Shown: positions 57,301-64,000, numbered from the stretch's first letter. The stretch: DNA of 64,000 nucleotides from Planctomycetota bacterium (GCA_019912315.1 JAIOJA010000006.1:1-64000), one strand, 5' to 3'. Notes: generated by a model not told the origin, from the sequence alone. Program-made: numbers and translations.

Positions 57301-57881
57301 CGGTCGCCGAGCTGCCGTTTCACGGCGGTAATACGCTGCTTACCCTGTCATCCGACTACGAGAACACGATCAGGCTGGCCACCGACATCACCGACGCGAT
57401 GTTCGACAAACCCGACAGCCAGCTGGTCAAGGTGCGCTTTTCCGTCACGCTCGACCAGAAGGGGCTGCTGGTCAGCAGCCGCATCGAGATCGCCAGCGAT
57501 AAAGACGGCAACATCCAGAAGCTGACCTACAACGACAACCCCGCCAATACCAAGGACTTCGTGTGGGAGCAGTTCAACACAGGCACGTCGAAACTGGGCG
57601 CGCGCCTGTCAGCCTGGTACTCGGAAGCCCGTCTTGCACTGATCCCGGTCGATCACATGGACAAAGACTGGGGGCTGCTGCGCCTGCTGTGGAAAGACAG
57701 CGTCAAGTTCGAGCCCGATGTCGAAGATGGCCGCCAGGTGTACAGAACGGCCTGGCACTTCCGTTCGCCGGATTCGCAGATTTTTGAGCTGAAGGCCAAG
57801 GTCACACCCGCCAAGAAGAACAACCCCTTCGAGCGCGAGCTGTTCGGGCGCTTCACACTCGCGGACAAGGTCATCAAGTGA
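54384..57881 (+). CDS. tssM: T6SS inner-membrane subunit TssM (IcmF family)
   Basis: The 1165-aa product spans the envelope between TssL and TssJ. Two N-terminal membrane helices (about 13-32 and 45-64) flank a short periplasmic loop. A cytoplasmic NTPase domain with Walker A IIGPPGSGKT (129-137) and LLDTAGRYTT follows, then a third helix near 440-460 (SVLSLMALAFMSYALIGS) and a large periplasmic region. That region ends with the IcmF C-terminal domain (WGLLRLLWK, FERELFGRFTLADKVI). The Walker A motif is complete, unlike in some TssM proteins. Its stop overlaps tagF by four bases. Confidence 0.96.
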   Translation: MRAFLGALMKEGVISIVVLVLLCLLVWFGGQFLADEQNDLVKERILIIAVLIGIFLVLFVVQKMLAVRNAMRIEQQLKNQSGSQLSGADADKKAEIEALSKKFDESLEALKKTKGGKSALFTLPWYIIIGPPGSGKTTALQESGLNFPAVQGGAKVRGIGGTRNCDWWFTEDGILLDTAGRYTTVAEDQEEWFAFLDMIRTSRKDKPINGAIVAVAIDDLFRATQNELDQIAKDVRNRLDELAARLQGVFPVYLMFTKCDLVQGFVEFYEDFTKEQRGQVWGFTMPYSLPEKQYTEIFSDEIGRMSRNVNARQLELLATERPPGKKQNIYLFPRQFQLASDKMKELIGALFAANAFQESAMLRGVYFTSGTQKGTPIDQLLARMGETMGFGSVPQGSEDRVEKKSFFIHQLFTKVIFHDKTLARSNSRVLRKRRTVRVTLSVLSLMALAFMSYALIGSFVGNNSMINKVEAAGVAVRETDTDNRVQLEALEKLEGLRRELARLDEYRRDGRPVSLSFGMYQGNSMFEAGAKLYFERLNPMHVQPCHDRVERELGELVATLEPNSPSEDYQRLLDLWRVYRMMSGKLPAQPSLVATILKKEQRWTGPLIGAQVDEIEALAGEQLEFYASQLAEATVEADRFGLLLKVDEQLDDRASNKLENALWTVSAYEAIIQHTSEKRKALGLDVLVPNNTAYLEVRMDGVSGTNITRLNAYTQEAWDTDVKSLIDERARDLSDLYKELNLTRGEDEIRKDLYERHRKSHIAAWDLFLTQVYPKDSVFSDVAKTNEALETLRQPGEQSPYRQLVRNVWAKRQLQLSVDNRVDGPSEEETKALESAMNALEDFYKAYNTFATVTKAGARVMPHLSNTEPLTNLATAFITAAQDLPKPFPQRDEAVKTAFKRIVDAGFNALRIEAEAEATKRWETGPRDLWQTNLEDKFPMRYDAASTATMVNFARLFNPVDGQLWNVERRLRAVAELPFHGGNTLLTLSSDYENTIRLATDITDAMFDKPDSQLVKVRFSVTLDQKGLLVSSRIEIASDKDGNIQKLTYNDNPANTKDFVWEQFNTGTSKLGARLSAWYSEARLALIPVDHMDKDWGLLRLLWKDSVKFEPDVEDGRQVYRTAWHFRSPDSQIFELKAKVTPAKKNNPFERELFGRFTLADKVIK

Positions 57882-58825
57882 GCGAGTTCCCTACAGGCTG
57901 CCTGGGCAAGCTGCCCCTTCACGGCGACTTCATCCGCAACAACGCGGCGTCGCCCGAAGTCCATGAGCTTGACACATGGGTGCAGGAGGGAATCTACCGG
58001 GGCTACGAGCTGCTGGACAGCAAATGGGACAGCAGCTTCGACAACGCCCCCACCTCGCGATTTATCTATTGCTCACCGCGCTCGCGTCGCTTACTGGCAG
58101 GGCTGTTCAAGCCATCCGTGGACAAGGCCGGGCGCCGCTACCCATTCATGGTGTACACCATCATTGAGCCGGGCGCGCTTGGCACGGACGCCGGCTACCT
58201 GCCGCTGGCCATGGACAGCTTCTTGCTGAAAGCGACTGAGCTCGCCGCCTGGAGCAACGCGGCGATCGACTTGAACACGTTTCTCGCCAGCTTCAACAGT
58301 TTCCGGTTTACGCCGGACCTGACGGAAGCCCGCAAGCAGTTTGCCAAGTATGTACTGGTAAACAGCGCCGGCGATTACTGGACCGGCGCCTTCGGCAGCG
58401 CCGACGACCAGCGGCGCTATGCCGCCGTTCAGCTCACGGCCTGGGGCGCCGACCTGCGCGCGCCGGAAAGCACGGCGATCCGTTACCCGGCCACTGAGCC
58501 GGAAGCCGAGGCGGGGTACTGGATCGAGCTTGCGCGGCGCTTCGCCGGGGGCACCAGCCTGCCCACTCTGGCATTCTGGAACGAGCCCTCCGGGAGTCAC
58601 GCCGTGCGTTTGCATCTGGGGTTCGGCCGGCTGAACTCGGAATGGTTCCTGCCATTTGTGCTGCCAGATACGCCCGGCGGCGCGGTCAAGGACCTCAGCG
58701 CCATGCAGTCGGTGGATGCTTCACTGGTGGACAGGGCCCGTGCCCAGTTTGATGAGGTGTTAACCGAGCCGGCAATGAAGTTGTCCGACTTATTGCAAAG
58801 ATTGCCCAGATCTAAGGAAGGCTGA
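57878..58825 (+). CDS. tagF: T6SS-associated protein TagF (ImpM-like)
   Basis: The 315-aa product begins with the TagF signature GCLGKLPLHGDFIRNN, followed by ELDTWVQEGI and RRYPFMVYTI. TagF blocks T6SS assembly post-translationally in Pseudomonas and Agrobacterium, where it acts with or fused to the PppA phosphatase or binds Fha. Here it is a single-domain protein with an extended C-terminal part. The GTG start overlaps the tssM stop (GTGA), so translation is coupled. Confidence 0.92.
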   Translation: MSEFPTGCLGKLPLHGDFIRNNAASPEVHELDTWVQEGIYRGYELLDSKWDSSFDNAPTSRFIYCSPRSRRLLAGLFKPSVDKAGRRYPFMVYTIIEPGALGTDAGYLPLAMDSFLLKATELAAWSNAAIDLNTFLASFNSFRFTPDLTEARKQFAKYVLVNSAGDYWTGAFGSADDQRRYAAVQLTAWGADLRAPESTAIRYPATEPEAEAGYWIELARRFAGGTSLPTLAFWNEPSGSHAVRLHLGFGRLNSEWFLPFVLPDTPGGAVKDLSAMQSVDASLVDRARAQFDEVLTEPAMKLSDLLQRLPRSKEG

Positions 58826-58843
58826 GCCGCTTGGACGGCGTAA

Positions 58844-59773
58844 GTGTTTGATTTCAAGGAATTGCGGGGCTATGTTGACCGGTCCTCACGACAGTTGCCA
58901 AACAGTGCTCGCGCGAAGGGCGGAAGCGTGACAGACAGCTTGACCAGCGCATTAGGCAGCGACCCGATCCCCGGCGACAAGCCGGGCGGCGGCAATGCGC
59001 GCTATGAACCCGAATTCGAGCAGCTTGAGACGGAAATCGCCAAACTTGGAAACCCCGCCGGCGGCGAGATTCGCTGGTCGGATGTGGTCAGCCTTTCCAG
59101 GACCATCCTTACGGAAAAGTCGAAAGACCTGCTGGCCGGCTCCTACTTCGCCTACGGCATGTTGCAGCAGCAGGGCTACCAGGGTCTGCTCGAAGGTTTG
59201 AAGGTCGTTAACGGCATGTGCCAGGCCCACTGGGAAGGCATGTTCCCGGAAGTGCGCCGCATGAAGGCGCGCGAGTCGGCGCTGGACTGGCTGATTGACC
59301 GTGTGACCGCCCATCTTGAAAAGACACCCCCAGGTGGCGAAGAAGCATCGGTGATTCAAGAGGCGATCCAGACGGTCGAAGACTTGACGGCCCTCGTGGA
59401 CCCGAAACTGGATGCACCAAACCCCAAACTTGCCGCGTTTGTACGCGCGCTGGCTGCCGCCGCGTCCGGCGGCGGCGAAACAAACCAGTCCTCCGAGGAG
59501 GCACCCACCCCCATGTCCGCAACTTCCGTCAGCACTGCCTCCGGGCCGGGCGGTCCGATCACGAACCGCAAGGTCGCCTTCGAGCGCCTGCGCGAAGTCG
59601 CGGAGTTTTTGCGACGCACGGAGCCCCATTCACCGGTCGCGTACCTGGTGAACCGCGCCATCAAGTGGGGCGACATGAGCCTCGAAAACGTGATCGCGGA
59701 ACTGGTGAAGAACACCGATGCCCGACGCCAGATATATGAAACACTCGGCGTCAAACGAGATGATGAAAGCTAA
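58844..59773 (+). CDS. tssA: T6SS subunit TssA (ImpA N-terminal family)
   Basis: The 309-aa product has the ImpA_N domain (ARYEPEFEQLETEI, IRWSDVVSLSRTIL, SKDLLAGSYFAYGML, GLLEGLKVVNGMCQAHWEGM, FPEV). A Ser/Pro linker and a short C-terminal helical part follow (LREVAEFLRRTEPHSPVAYL, NRAIKWGDM). TssA primes baseplate and sheath assembly. The GTG at 58844 gives the longest product. A GTG at 58928 would put the RYEPEF motif at the usual distance from the N-terminus and may be the true start. The stop lies one base before the left arm of the GxxExxY element. Confidence 0.9.
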   Translation: MFDFKELRGYVDRSSRQLPNSARAKGGSVTDSLTSALGSDPIPGDKPGGGNARYEPEFEQLETEIAKLGNPAGGEIRWSDVVSLSRTILTEKSKDLLAGSYFAYGMLQQQGYQGLLEGLKVVNGMCQAHWEGMFPEVRRMKARESALDWLIDRVTAHLEKTPPGGEEASVIQEAIQTVEDLTALVDPKLDAPNPKLAAFVRALAAAASGGGETNQSSEEAPTPMSATSVSTASGPGGPITNRKVAFERLREVAEFLRRTEPHSPVAYLVNRAIKWGDMSLENVIAELVKNTDARRQIYETLGVKRDDES

Positions 59774-59774
59774 G

Positions 59775-60246
59775 TCTCGCACGGAGAACACAGAGGGCAC
59801 GGAGAAAAGGATTGAAGCAGAATCTCGACACGATAACTGGAATCATTGTGGACGCTGCTATCAAGGTTCACAAAGTTCTGGGTCCCGGTCTGCTCGAAAG
59901 TGTCTACATGAAGGCGCTCGCTATTGAACTGCGGAAGCGGGATTTGAAAGTCGAACTCGAAGTCCCAATCTCGGCGGACTGGGAAGGCGAAGACTTGGGT
60001 GTAGCCTTCCGCGCGGACATGCTGGTTGAGGACTTGGTGTTCGTCGAAGGGAAAGCCTTCGAACAGACTGCGAACGTGTTTCTGCGCCAGTTGCGAACCC
60101 ATGTGCGATTGGCGAACAAACGAGTCGGGCCGCTCCTGAATTTCGGAATGGCACTGATGAAAGATGGAATTGTCCGCCACATCGAAGGTTTTGACGAAGC
60201 GAACAAAGATTGATGTCTCTGTGAACTCCGTGATCTCTGTGCGAGA
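59775..60246. mobile_element. Putative small element with iterated 9-bp inverted ends carrying a GxxExxY gene
   Basis: Inverted repeats of 31 bp (59775-59805 and 60216-60246) agree at 25 positions and begin TCTCGCAC. Each contains three tandem nonamers of the pattern CACRGAGNN: CACGGAGAA, CACAGAGGG, CACGGAGAA on the left and CACAGAGAT, CACGGAGTT, CACAGAGAC read inward from the right. The only gene between them encodes a GxxExxY protein. The element fills exactly the tssA-tssB gap, which is normally short in T6SS clusters. I found no target-site duplication, so transposition is inferred. Confidence 0.7.
59812..60213 (+). CDS. GxxExxY protein (PD-(D/E)XK nuclease-like small protein)
   Basis: The 133-aa product carries the defining motif GLLESVY within KVHKVLGPGLLESVYMKALA, then IELRKRDLKVELEVPI, FRADMLVEDLVFVEGKAFEQ and RLANKRVGPLLNFG. 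The FRADMLV and VEGKA pair resembles the D...ExK core of the PD-(D/E)XK fold (here D, then E-x-K). The function is unknown in the family. The start is TTG with GGAGAAAAGGA upstream. It has no known role in type VI secretion and is flanked by inverted iterated repeats, so it probably arrived as a cassette. Its strand matches the operon. Confidence 0.88.
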   Translation: MKQNLDTITGIIVDAAIKVHKVLGPGLLESVYMKALAIELRKRDLKVELEVPISADWEGEDLGVAFRADMLVEDLVFVEGKAFEQTANVFLRQLRTHVRLANKRVGPLLNFGMALMKDGIVRHIEGFDEANKD

Positions 60247-60274
60247 TCGCTTTTGAAGCTTAAGGAGCCGAATC

Positions 60275-60775
60275 ATGGCCAAAGAAGGATCAGTAGCACC
60301 ACGCGAGCGCGTAAACATTGTCTACAAGCCCGCCACCGGCGGCGCCGCCGAGGAGAAGGAGCTTCCGCTTAAGCTGCTTGTGATGGGTGATTTCACCCTC
60401 GGCCAGGACGACACGCCGCTTGAAGACCGCAAGCCGGTCAACATTGACAAGGACAACTTCAACGACGTGATGAAGAGCCAGAACATCAAGATCAACGTCA
60501 ATGTGAAGAACACCCTTGCCGGCAAAGAAGGCGAAGAGCTCAACGCGGGTCTGAACTTCAAGACGCTCAAGGACTTCGACCCCGACGCCATCGCGCGCCA
60601 GGTACCGGAACTCGCCAAGATGCTGGAATTGCGAGAGGCCTTGGCGGCGCTCAAGGGACCGATGGGCAACTTCCCGGCTTTCCGCAAGAAGATCCAGTCG
60701 ATCATCACCGACGACGCCACTCGCGAGAAGATTCTCGGCGAAATCAGCAAGGGCGACGGAGGCGGAGAGGGTTAG
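60275..60775 (+). CDS. tssB: T6SS sheath small subunit TssB (VipA)
   Basis: The 166-aa product has the TssB pattern: RERVNIVYKPATGGAAEEKE, LPLKLLVMGDFTLGQDDTPL, RKPVNIDKDNFNDVM and LKDFDPDAIARQVPELAKML. With TssC it forms the contractile sheath in the cytoplasm. AAGGAG lies before the ATG. The gene follows the GxxExxY element and precedes tssC by about 100 bp. Confidence 0.97.
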   Translation: MAKEGSVAPRERVNIVYKPATGGAAEEKELPLKLLVMGDFTLGQDDTPLEDRKPVNIDKDNFNDVMKSQNIKINVNVKNTLAGKEGEELNAGLNFKTLKDFDPDAIARQVPELAKMLELREALAALKGPMGNFPAFRKKIQSIITDDATREKILGEISKGDGGGEG

Positions 60776-60879
60776 AGCCCCGGCTGAAAGGCGGGGGGGG
60801 GTCGCCAAAGGCGACGATCGGATGCCTGTTCCCGCCCTCGCGGCGACAGGTGCATACAGCGCAAACGGAGACGTAACCG

Positions 60880-62361
60880 ATGGCAGACGCAGAGAAACAG
60901 CAGCAACCCGCAGAGGCGCAGGCCGCAGAGGGATCGCTGCTTGATGAGATCATGTCCCAGAGCAAGATGGCGCCCAGCGACGAAGGCTATGAGGTCGCCA
61001 AGCTGGGCGTGCAGGCCTTCCTGAAGGAAATCCTCGCGCCCGACAGCAAGCTGAAGAAGGCTGACAAGGGCGCCGTCGATCAGATGATCAGCGAGATCGA
61101 CAAGAAACTCAGCCAGCAGGTGGACCAGTTCCTTCACAACCCCGAGGTCCAGAAGCTGGAAAGCGCCTGGCGCGGGCTGAAGATGCTGGTTGATCGCACG
61201 GACTTCCGCGAGAACGTGAAGATCGAAGTCCTGAACATCAGCAAAGATCAGCTGATGGAAGACTTCGAAGACGCCCCCGAGCTCCAGAAATCAGGGCTGT
61301 ACAAACACGTCTACACGTCCGAGTACGGGACGTTCGGCGGCGAGCCCTACGGCGCCATCATTGGCAATTACGATTTCGGCCCCGGGCCGCAAGACGTCGC
61401 GCTGCTGTCGAAGGTCGCGGCCGTGGCCACCATGGCGCACTCGCCGTTCATCGCGGCGGCCGGCCCGAAATTCTTCGGGCTTGACGACTACCAGGGTCTG
61501 CCGAATCTCAAGGACCTGAAGTCGATCATGGAAGGCCCGCAGTACACCAAGTGGCAGTCTTTCCGTGAATCAGAGGACGCCCGCAGCGTCGGGCTTACCT
61601 GCCCGCGCTTCCTGCTGCGTCTTCCCTACGGACAGAACACCAAGCCGGTCAAGGCTTTCAACTATGAAGAGGGTGTCCACGACAACCACGAGCATTACCT
61701 TTGGGGCAACACGGCTTTTGCCTTCGCGACTCGCCTGACCGACAGCTTCGCCAAATTCCGCTGGTGCCCGAACATTATCGGCCCGCAAAGCGGCGGCGCG
61801 GTGGACGACCTGCCCCTGCACCAGTTCGATAGCATGGGCGAAGTCGAAACCAAGATCCCGACCGAAGTGCTGATCAGCGAGCGTCGTGAATACGAGCTGT
61901 CCGAAGAAGGTTTCATCGGGCTGACCATGCGCAAGGGCAGCGATAACGCCTGCTTCTTCAGCGCCAACTCATGCCAGAAGCCCAAGAGCTTCGGCCAGAG
62001 CGCCGAAGGCAAAGAAGCCGAGTTGAACTATCGCCTCGGCACGCAGCTTCCTTACCTGTTTATCGTGAACCGCCTGGCGCACTACATCAAGGTGCTTCAA
62101 CGCGAGCAGATCGGCTCATGGAAGGAAAAGGACGACCTGTCCCGCGAACTCAACAAATGGATCGGGCAGTACGTGGCCGACACGGACAACCCGTCGCCGG
62201 CGATTCGCTCTCGCTGCCCGTTACGCAGCGCCACCATTGCGGTTGACGACGTGCCGGGTGAGGCGGGCTGGTACCGCGTGCGCATGAACGTACGTCCGCA
62301 CTTCAAGTACATGGGCGCGTTCTTCTCGCTCGGGCTCGTTGGCAAGCTCGACAAGAAATAG
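60880..62361 (+). CDS. tssC: T6SS sheath large subunit TssC (VipB)
   Basis: The 493-aa product shows the TssC signatures VQKLESAWRGLKMLVDRTDF, NVKIEVLNISKDQLMEDFED, EYGTFGGEPYGAIIGNYDFG, RLPYGQNTKPVKAFNYEE and ALATRLTDSF-like AFATRLTDSFAKF, and the handshake-domain end VRMNVRPHFKYMGAFFSLGL. It assembles with TssB into the contractile sheath. It ends 329 bp before hcp, which has its own promoter candidate. Confidence 0.97.
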   Translation: MADAEKQQQPAEAQAAEGSLLDEIMSQSKMAPSDEGYEVAKLGVQAFLKEILAPDSKLKKADKGAVDQMISEIDKKLSQQVDQFLHNPEVQKLESAWRGLKMLVDRTDFRENVKIEVLNISKDQLMEDFEDAPELQKSGLYKHVYTSEYGTFGGEPYGAIIGNYDFGPGPQDVALLSKVAAVATMAHSPFIAAAGPKFFGLDDYQGLPNLKDLKSIMEGPQYTKWQSFRESEDARSVGLTCPRFLLRLPYGQNTKPVKAFNYEEGVHDNHEHYLWGNTAFAFATRLTDSFAKFRWCPNIIGPQSGGAVDDLPLHQFDSMGEVETKIPTEVLISERREYELSEEGFIGLTMRKGSDNACFFSANSCQKPKSFGQSAEGKEAELNYRLGTQLPYLFIVNRLAHYIKVLQREQIGSWKEKDDLSRELNKWIGQYVADTDNPSPAIRSRCPLRSATIAVDDVPGEAGWYRVRMNVRPHFKYMGAFFSLGLVGKLDKK

Positions 62362-62498
62362 CCGTGCCGGCAGGCAGGAGCAGTGGAGTTCGGGGCGCGA
62401 GTAACGTCCGCACGCACAACAAACCACGAATTGTGCAGTCAAAATCGGACAGGAGCAGAACATCACAGGGAGGCAGGAATCGCAGCTTGAAGCCGCAG

Positions 62499-62533
62499 TT
62501 CCTGCCTCCTGCCGCCTGTCTACCGCCTCCTGC
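62499..62533 (-). repeat. Tandem 7-bp units (GCAGGNR type) in the tssC-hcp gap
   Basis: On the plus strand five heptamers follow without gaps: TTCCTGC, CTCCTGC, CGCCTGT, CTACCGC, CTCCTGC. Read on the minus strand they match the GCAGGNR unit found at 53577-53604. A single unit in the opposite orientation lies at 62473-62479, making an 11-bp inverted repeat across a 19-bp spacer. Confidence 0.7.
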
Positions 62534-62583
62534 GAGTAAGATTCTTTGATAGTTTTGACGTACTGAATAGTTTTGTTTCATTC

Positions 62584-62612
62584 TTGTCAATGTTTTGTAC
62601 GCGGCGTATTGT
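62584..62612 (+). promoter_or_regulatory. Candidate sigma70-like promoter for hcp
   Basis: TTGTCA (62584-62589) is followed after exactly 17 bp by TATTGT (62607-62612), matching the consensus at 5 and 4 of 6 bases. It lies in an AT-rich stretch about 80 bp before the hcp start codon. A separate promoter would fit the high demand for Hcp. Confidence 0.55.
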
Positions 62613-62690
62613 TCCAGTGTCGCCACCGGGGCGCGAAGGACAAGATAACTAACCGAATTGTAAGATAATGCAACTTACCAGGAGAGAACC

Positions 62691-63176
62691 ATGGCCAGCA
62701 TGAAAGTGTTCATGAAGATTGACGGGATGCCGGGCAGCAGCAGCGACAAGGACCACTCCGACTGGTGTGACGTCCGCGGCTTCGAGCACCCGATGGAATA
62801 CCCGTTCGACATGCGCGAAAACAAGGGACGTGGCGAGCCTGTCCACGGCGCGTGCAGCGTCAGCAAGGAAATCGACAAATCCTCGCCCAAGATCTTCGAA
62901 GCTCTGGCCAAGAAGAAGAAGGTGAAGGAGGTCGAAATCGAATTCTGGCGCGACAACCCGAGCGAAGGCGGCAGCGAGAAATACTTCACCATCAAGCTCA
63001 AGGACTGCCGCGTCGTCCAGGCCAAGCCGTACATGCCCACGGGCGCCGGCACCGGCGCCGAAGACGCCATGAGCCACATGGAACAGGTCGGCTTTGCCTA
63101 CCGCCAGATCGAATGGACCTGGCTGAGCGGCGGACAGGTTCCGACCACATTCGACTTCAGCAACCCGGACGCGTAG
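62691..63176 (+). CDS. hcp: T6SS tube protein Hcp (TssD)
   Basis: The 161-aa product has the Hcp pattern: ASMKVFMKIDGMPGSSSDKD, WCDVRGFEHPMEYPF, GEPVHGACSVSKEIDKSSPK, KEVEIEFWR, YFTIKLKDCRV and the end VGFAYRQIEWTWL. Hexameric Hcp rings stack inside the sheath and are shot out with effectors. CAGGAGAG precedes the ATG. The gene stands apart from tssC behind its own promoter candidate. Confidence 0.95.
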   Translation: MASMKVFMKIDGMPGSSSDKDHSDWCDVRGFEHPMEYPFDMRENKGRGEPVHGACSVSKEIDKSSPKIFEALAKKKKVKEVEIEFWRDNPSEGGSEKYFTIKLKDCRVVQAKPYMPTGAGTGAEDAMSHMEQVGFAYRQIEWTWLSGGQVPTTFDFSNPDA

Positions 63177-63248
63177 TCAACGATTGCTGGCCAAAGGGGG
63201 CGGACTTGCAGCCGCAATTCCGCCCCCGCTCCAGCACAGGGGCACGGC

Positions 63249-63665
63249 ATGTTTCAAAAACGCACGTTGTTTGAGCGACTCAGGAACCCCGAGGGAACCA
63301 GCGCCCGCACCATTGAAGAAGACACCACGGCGCTTACACGGTCGATCCTTCGCAACCTGACCCGCATACTCAACGCCCGTGCAGGCCAGGCGCCGGCCCA
63401 GATGGACTTCGGCATACCCTCCCCGAGCGAAATCGCCCAGGGCTACCCCGAATCACTCATCACAATGCAGAAGACGATTCGGTTGTGCATCGAACGGTAC
63501 GAGCCAAGACTACGAGACGTACAGGTCATGCAGATTGAGAGCGACGACTTCCGACTGGCCGTACGCTTCCAGGTAACGGCACGCCTGGCAACAAGCAAGG
63601 AAGGGCGGCAGGTCAGCTTTGACACGCTGATGGACCCGTCAGGACACGTGAACTTGAATGCATAG
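63249..63665 (+). CDS. tssE: T6SS baseplate subunit TssE (gp25-like)
   Basis: The 138-aa product belongs to the gp25/TssE family that starts sheath polymerisation at the baseplate. Its motifs are TLFERLRNPEGTSARTIEED, SILRNLTRILNARAGQAPAQ, DFGIPSPSEIAQGYPES, IERYEPRLRDVQV and VRFQVTARL. The conserved YEPRL segment is intact. It lies between hcp and tssF. Confidence 0.95.
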   Translation: MFQKRTLFERLRNPEGTSARTIEEDTTALTRSILRNLTRILNARAGQAPAQMDFGIPSPSEIAQGYPESLITMQKTIRLCIERYEPRLRDVQVMQIESDDFRLAVRFQVTARLATSKEGRQVSFDTLMDPSGHVNLNA

Positions 63666-63743
63666 GGCTCAGGAATTGGGGCGCGGGAATCGGTTTCCTT
63701 AGCCCAGGCCCGAAGCCCTGAATCATGGCACTAGAGGCGATCC

Positions 63744-64000
63744 TTGTTCAACAAGTACTATCAGGACGAGCTGGTCTTCCTCCGGGAAATGGGGCGCGAG
63801 TTCAGCGCAGCCAACCCGGAAGCCGCACGCTTTCTGGCCGAACCGGGCAGCGACCCGGACGTCGAGCGTATGCTGGAGGGTTTCGCGTTCCTGACCGCGA
63901 AGCTGCGCCAGAAACTCGATGACGAGTTGCCCGAGTTCACGCACTCGTTGACAGAAATGTTCTGGCCGCACTACCTGCGCCCGCTGCCCGCCACGGCCAT
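63744..64000 (+). CDS. tssF: T6SS baseplate subunit TssF, 5' part only
   Basis: The first 85 codons are in the window and the gene runs off its end. The product begins FNKYYQDELVFLREMGREFS and continues with NPEAARFLAEPGSDPDVERM, LEGFAFLTAKLRQKLDDELP and LTEMFWPHYLRPLPA, the standard TssF N-terminus. The start codon is TTG at 63744 with GAGGCGA upstream. An ATG at 63725 is in another frame. TssF joins TssG, TssE and TssK in the baseplate wedge. Confidence 0.93.
   Translation, partial: MFNKYYQDELVFLREMGREFSAANPEAARFLAEPGSDPDVERMLEGFAFLTAKLRQKLDDELPEFTHSLTEMFWPHYLRPLPATA

Larger units (their letters stand above)
62362..62690. other. tssC-hcp intergenic region with repeat array and promoter candidate
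   Basis: This 329-bp gap has no supportable gene. Its middle holds an inverted repeat (GGAGGCAGGAA at 62469-62479 and TTCCTGCCTCC at 62499-62509) and an array of 7-bp units. The last 150 bp are conspicuously AT-rich for this genome and contain a promoter candidate at 62584-62612. Confidence 0.65.

Noticed and set aside
63666-63743. Imperfect inverted repeat between tssE and tssF (GGGCTCAGGAA with TTTCCTTAGCCC)
   Set aside because: It resembles the iterated elements, but no unit period is clear and it is too short to support a separate call.

Overview
The window is a gene-dense, GC-rich bacterial chromosome segment with many overlapping start and stop codons (TGATG and ATGA junctions). No rRNA, phage or CRISPR is visible. 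The best lineage guess is Planctomycetota or a near relative. That rests on three secreted or anchored alpha/alpha-toroid (squalene-cyclase-fold) paralogues, large secreted repeat proteins of unknown function, and a Rho with a long charged N-terminal extension. This is an inference, not a demonstration.

Layout. 1-9.7 kb, mostly minus strand: a RimK ligase fused to an RCK_C domain, an OmpR-type response regulator, tRNA-Val(CAC), a small secreted protein, rho, coaE, a lipoprotein and polA. 9.9-17.4 kb, plus: a TonB-like-anchored toroid protein, an AI-2E-type exporter carrying a paired EF-hand insert, a Nudix hydrolase, a ComF-like phosphoribosyltransferase, two tandem LysM-L,D-transpeptidases and a small membrane protein. 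17.5-25.3 kb, minus: a ten-gene Mrp-type cation/proton antiporter operon with three MrpD-like subunits and no full-length MrpA. 25.6-36.1 kb, plus: a TPR protein, a DinG-like helicase, an RluA-family pseudouridine synthase, a Ser-Arg/Tyr-rich secreted TPR protein, two small unknowns and two more toroid proteins. 36-49.4 kb, mixed: an orphan AmmeMemoRadiSam-type radical SAM enzyme, a very large carboxypeptidase-regulatory-repeat protein, a PDZ/solenoid protein, a toxin-antitoxin locus whose toxin has a premature stop, queA, kbl with three tiny membrane proteins, an IS200-like element and gltX. 49.5 kb to the end, plus: a type VI secretion system (tagH, a degenerate tagH paralogue, tssJ, tssK, tssL, tssM, tagF, tssA, tssB, tssC, hcp, tssE and the start of tssF), interrupted by a small element carrying a GxxExxY gene.

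How the genes work together. The T6SS genes encode the membrane complex (J, L, M), baseplate parts (K, E, F), the sheath (B, C), the tube (Hcp) and phospho-signalling or repressor accessories (TagH, TagF). ClpV, VgrG, TssG and the PpkA/PppA pair are not in the window. The mrp genes form one translationally coupled unit behind a good sigma70-like promoter. The polA-lipoprotein-coaE genes overlap, with rho 84 bp further on.

The least explained signal is a set of short elements built from tandem 7-, 8- or 9-bp units, several with the units repeated in inverse orientation to form a palindrome. They lie at 1520-1599, 2641-2661, 40761-40835, 53577-53604, 59775-60246 and 62499-62533. One brackets the GxxExxY gene and another has become part of a signal-peptide coding region. 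Separately, the IS200-like transposase at 47.2 kb is bracketed by roughly 90-bp inverted repeats, each able to form three hairpins. Bases 1-232 show no supportable gene.
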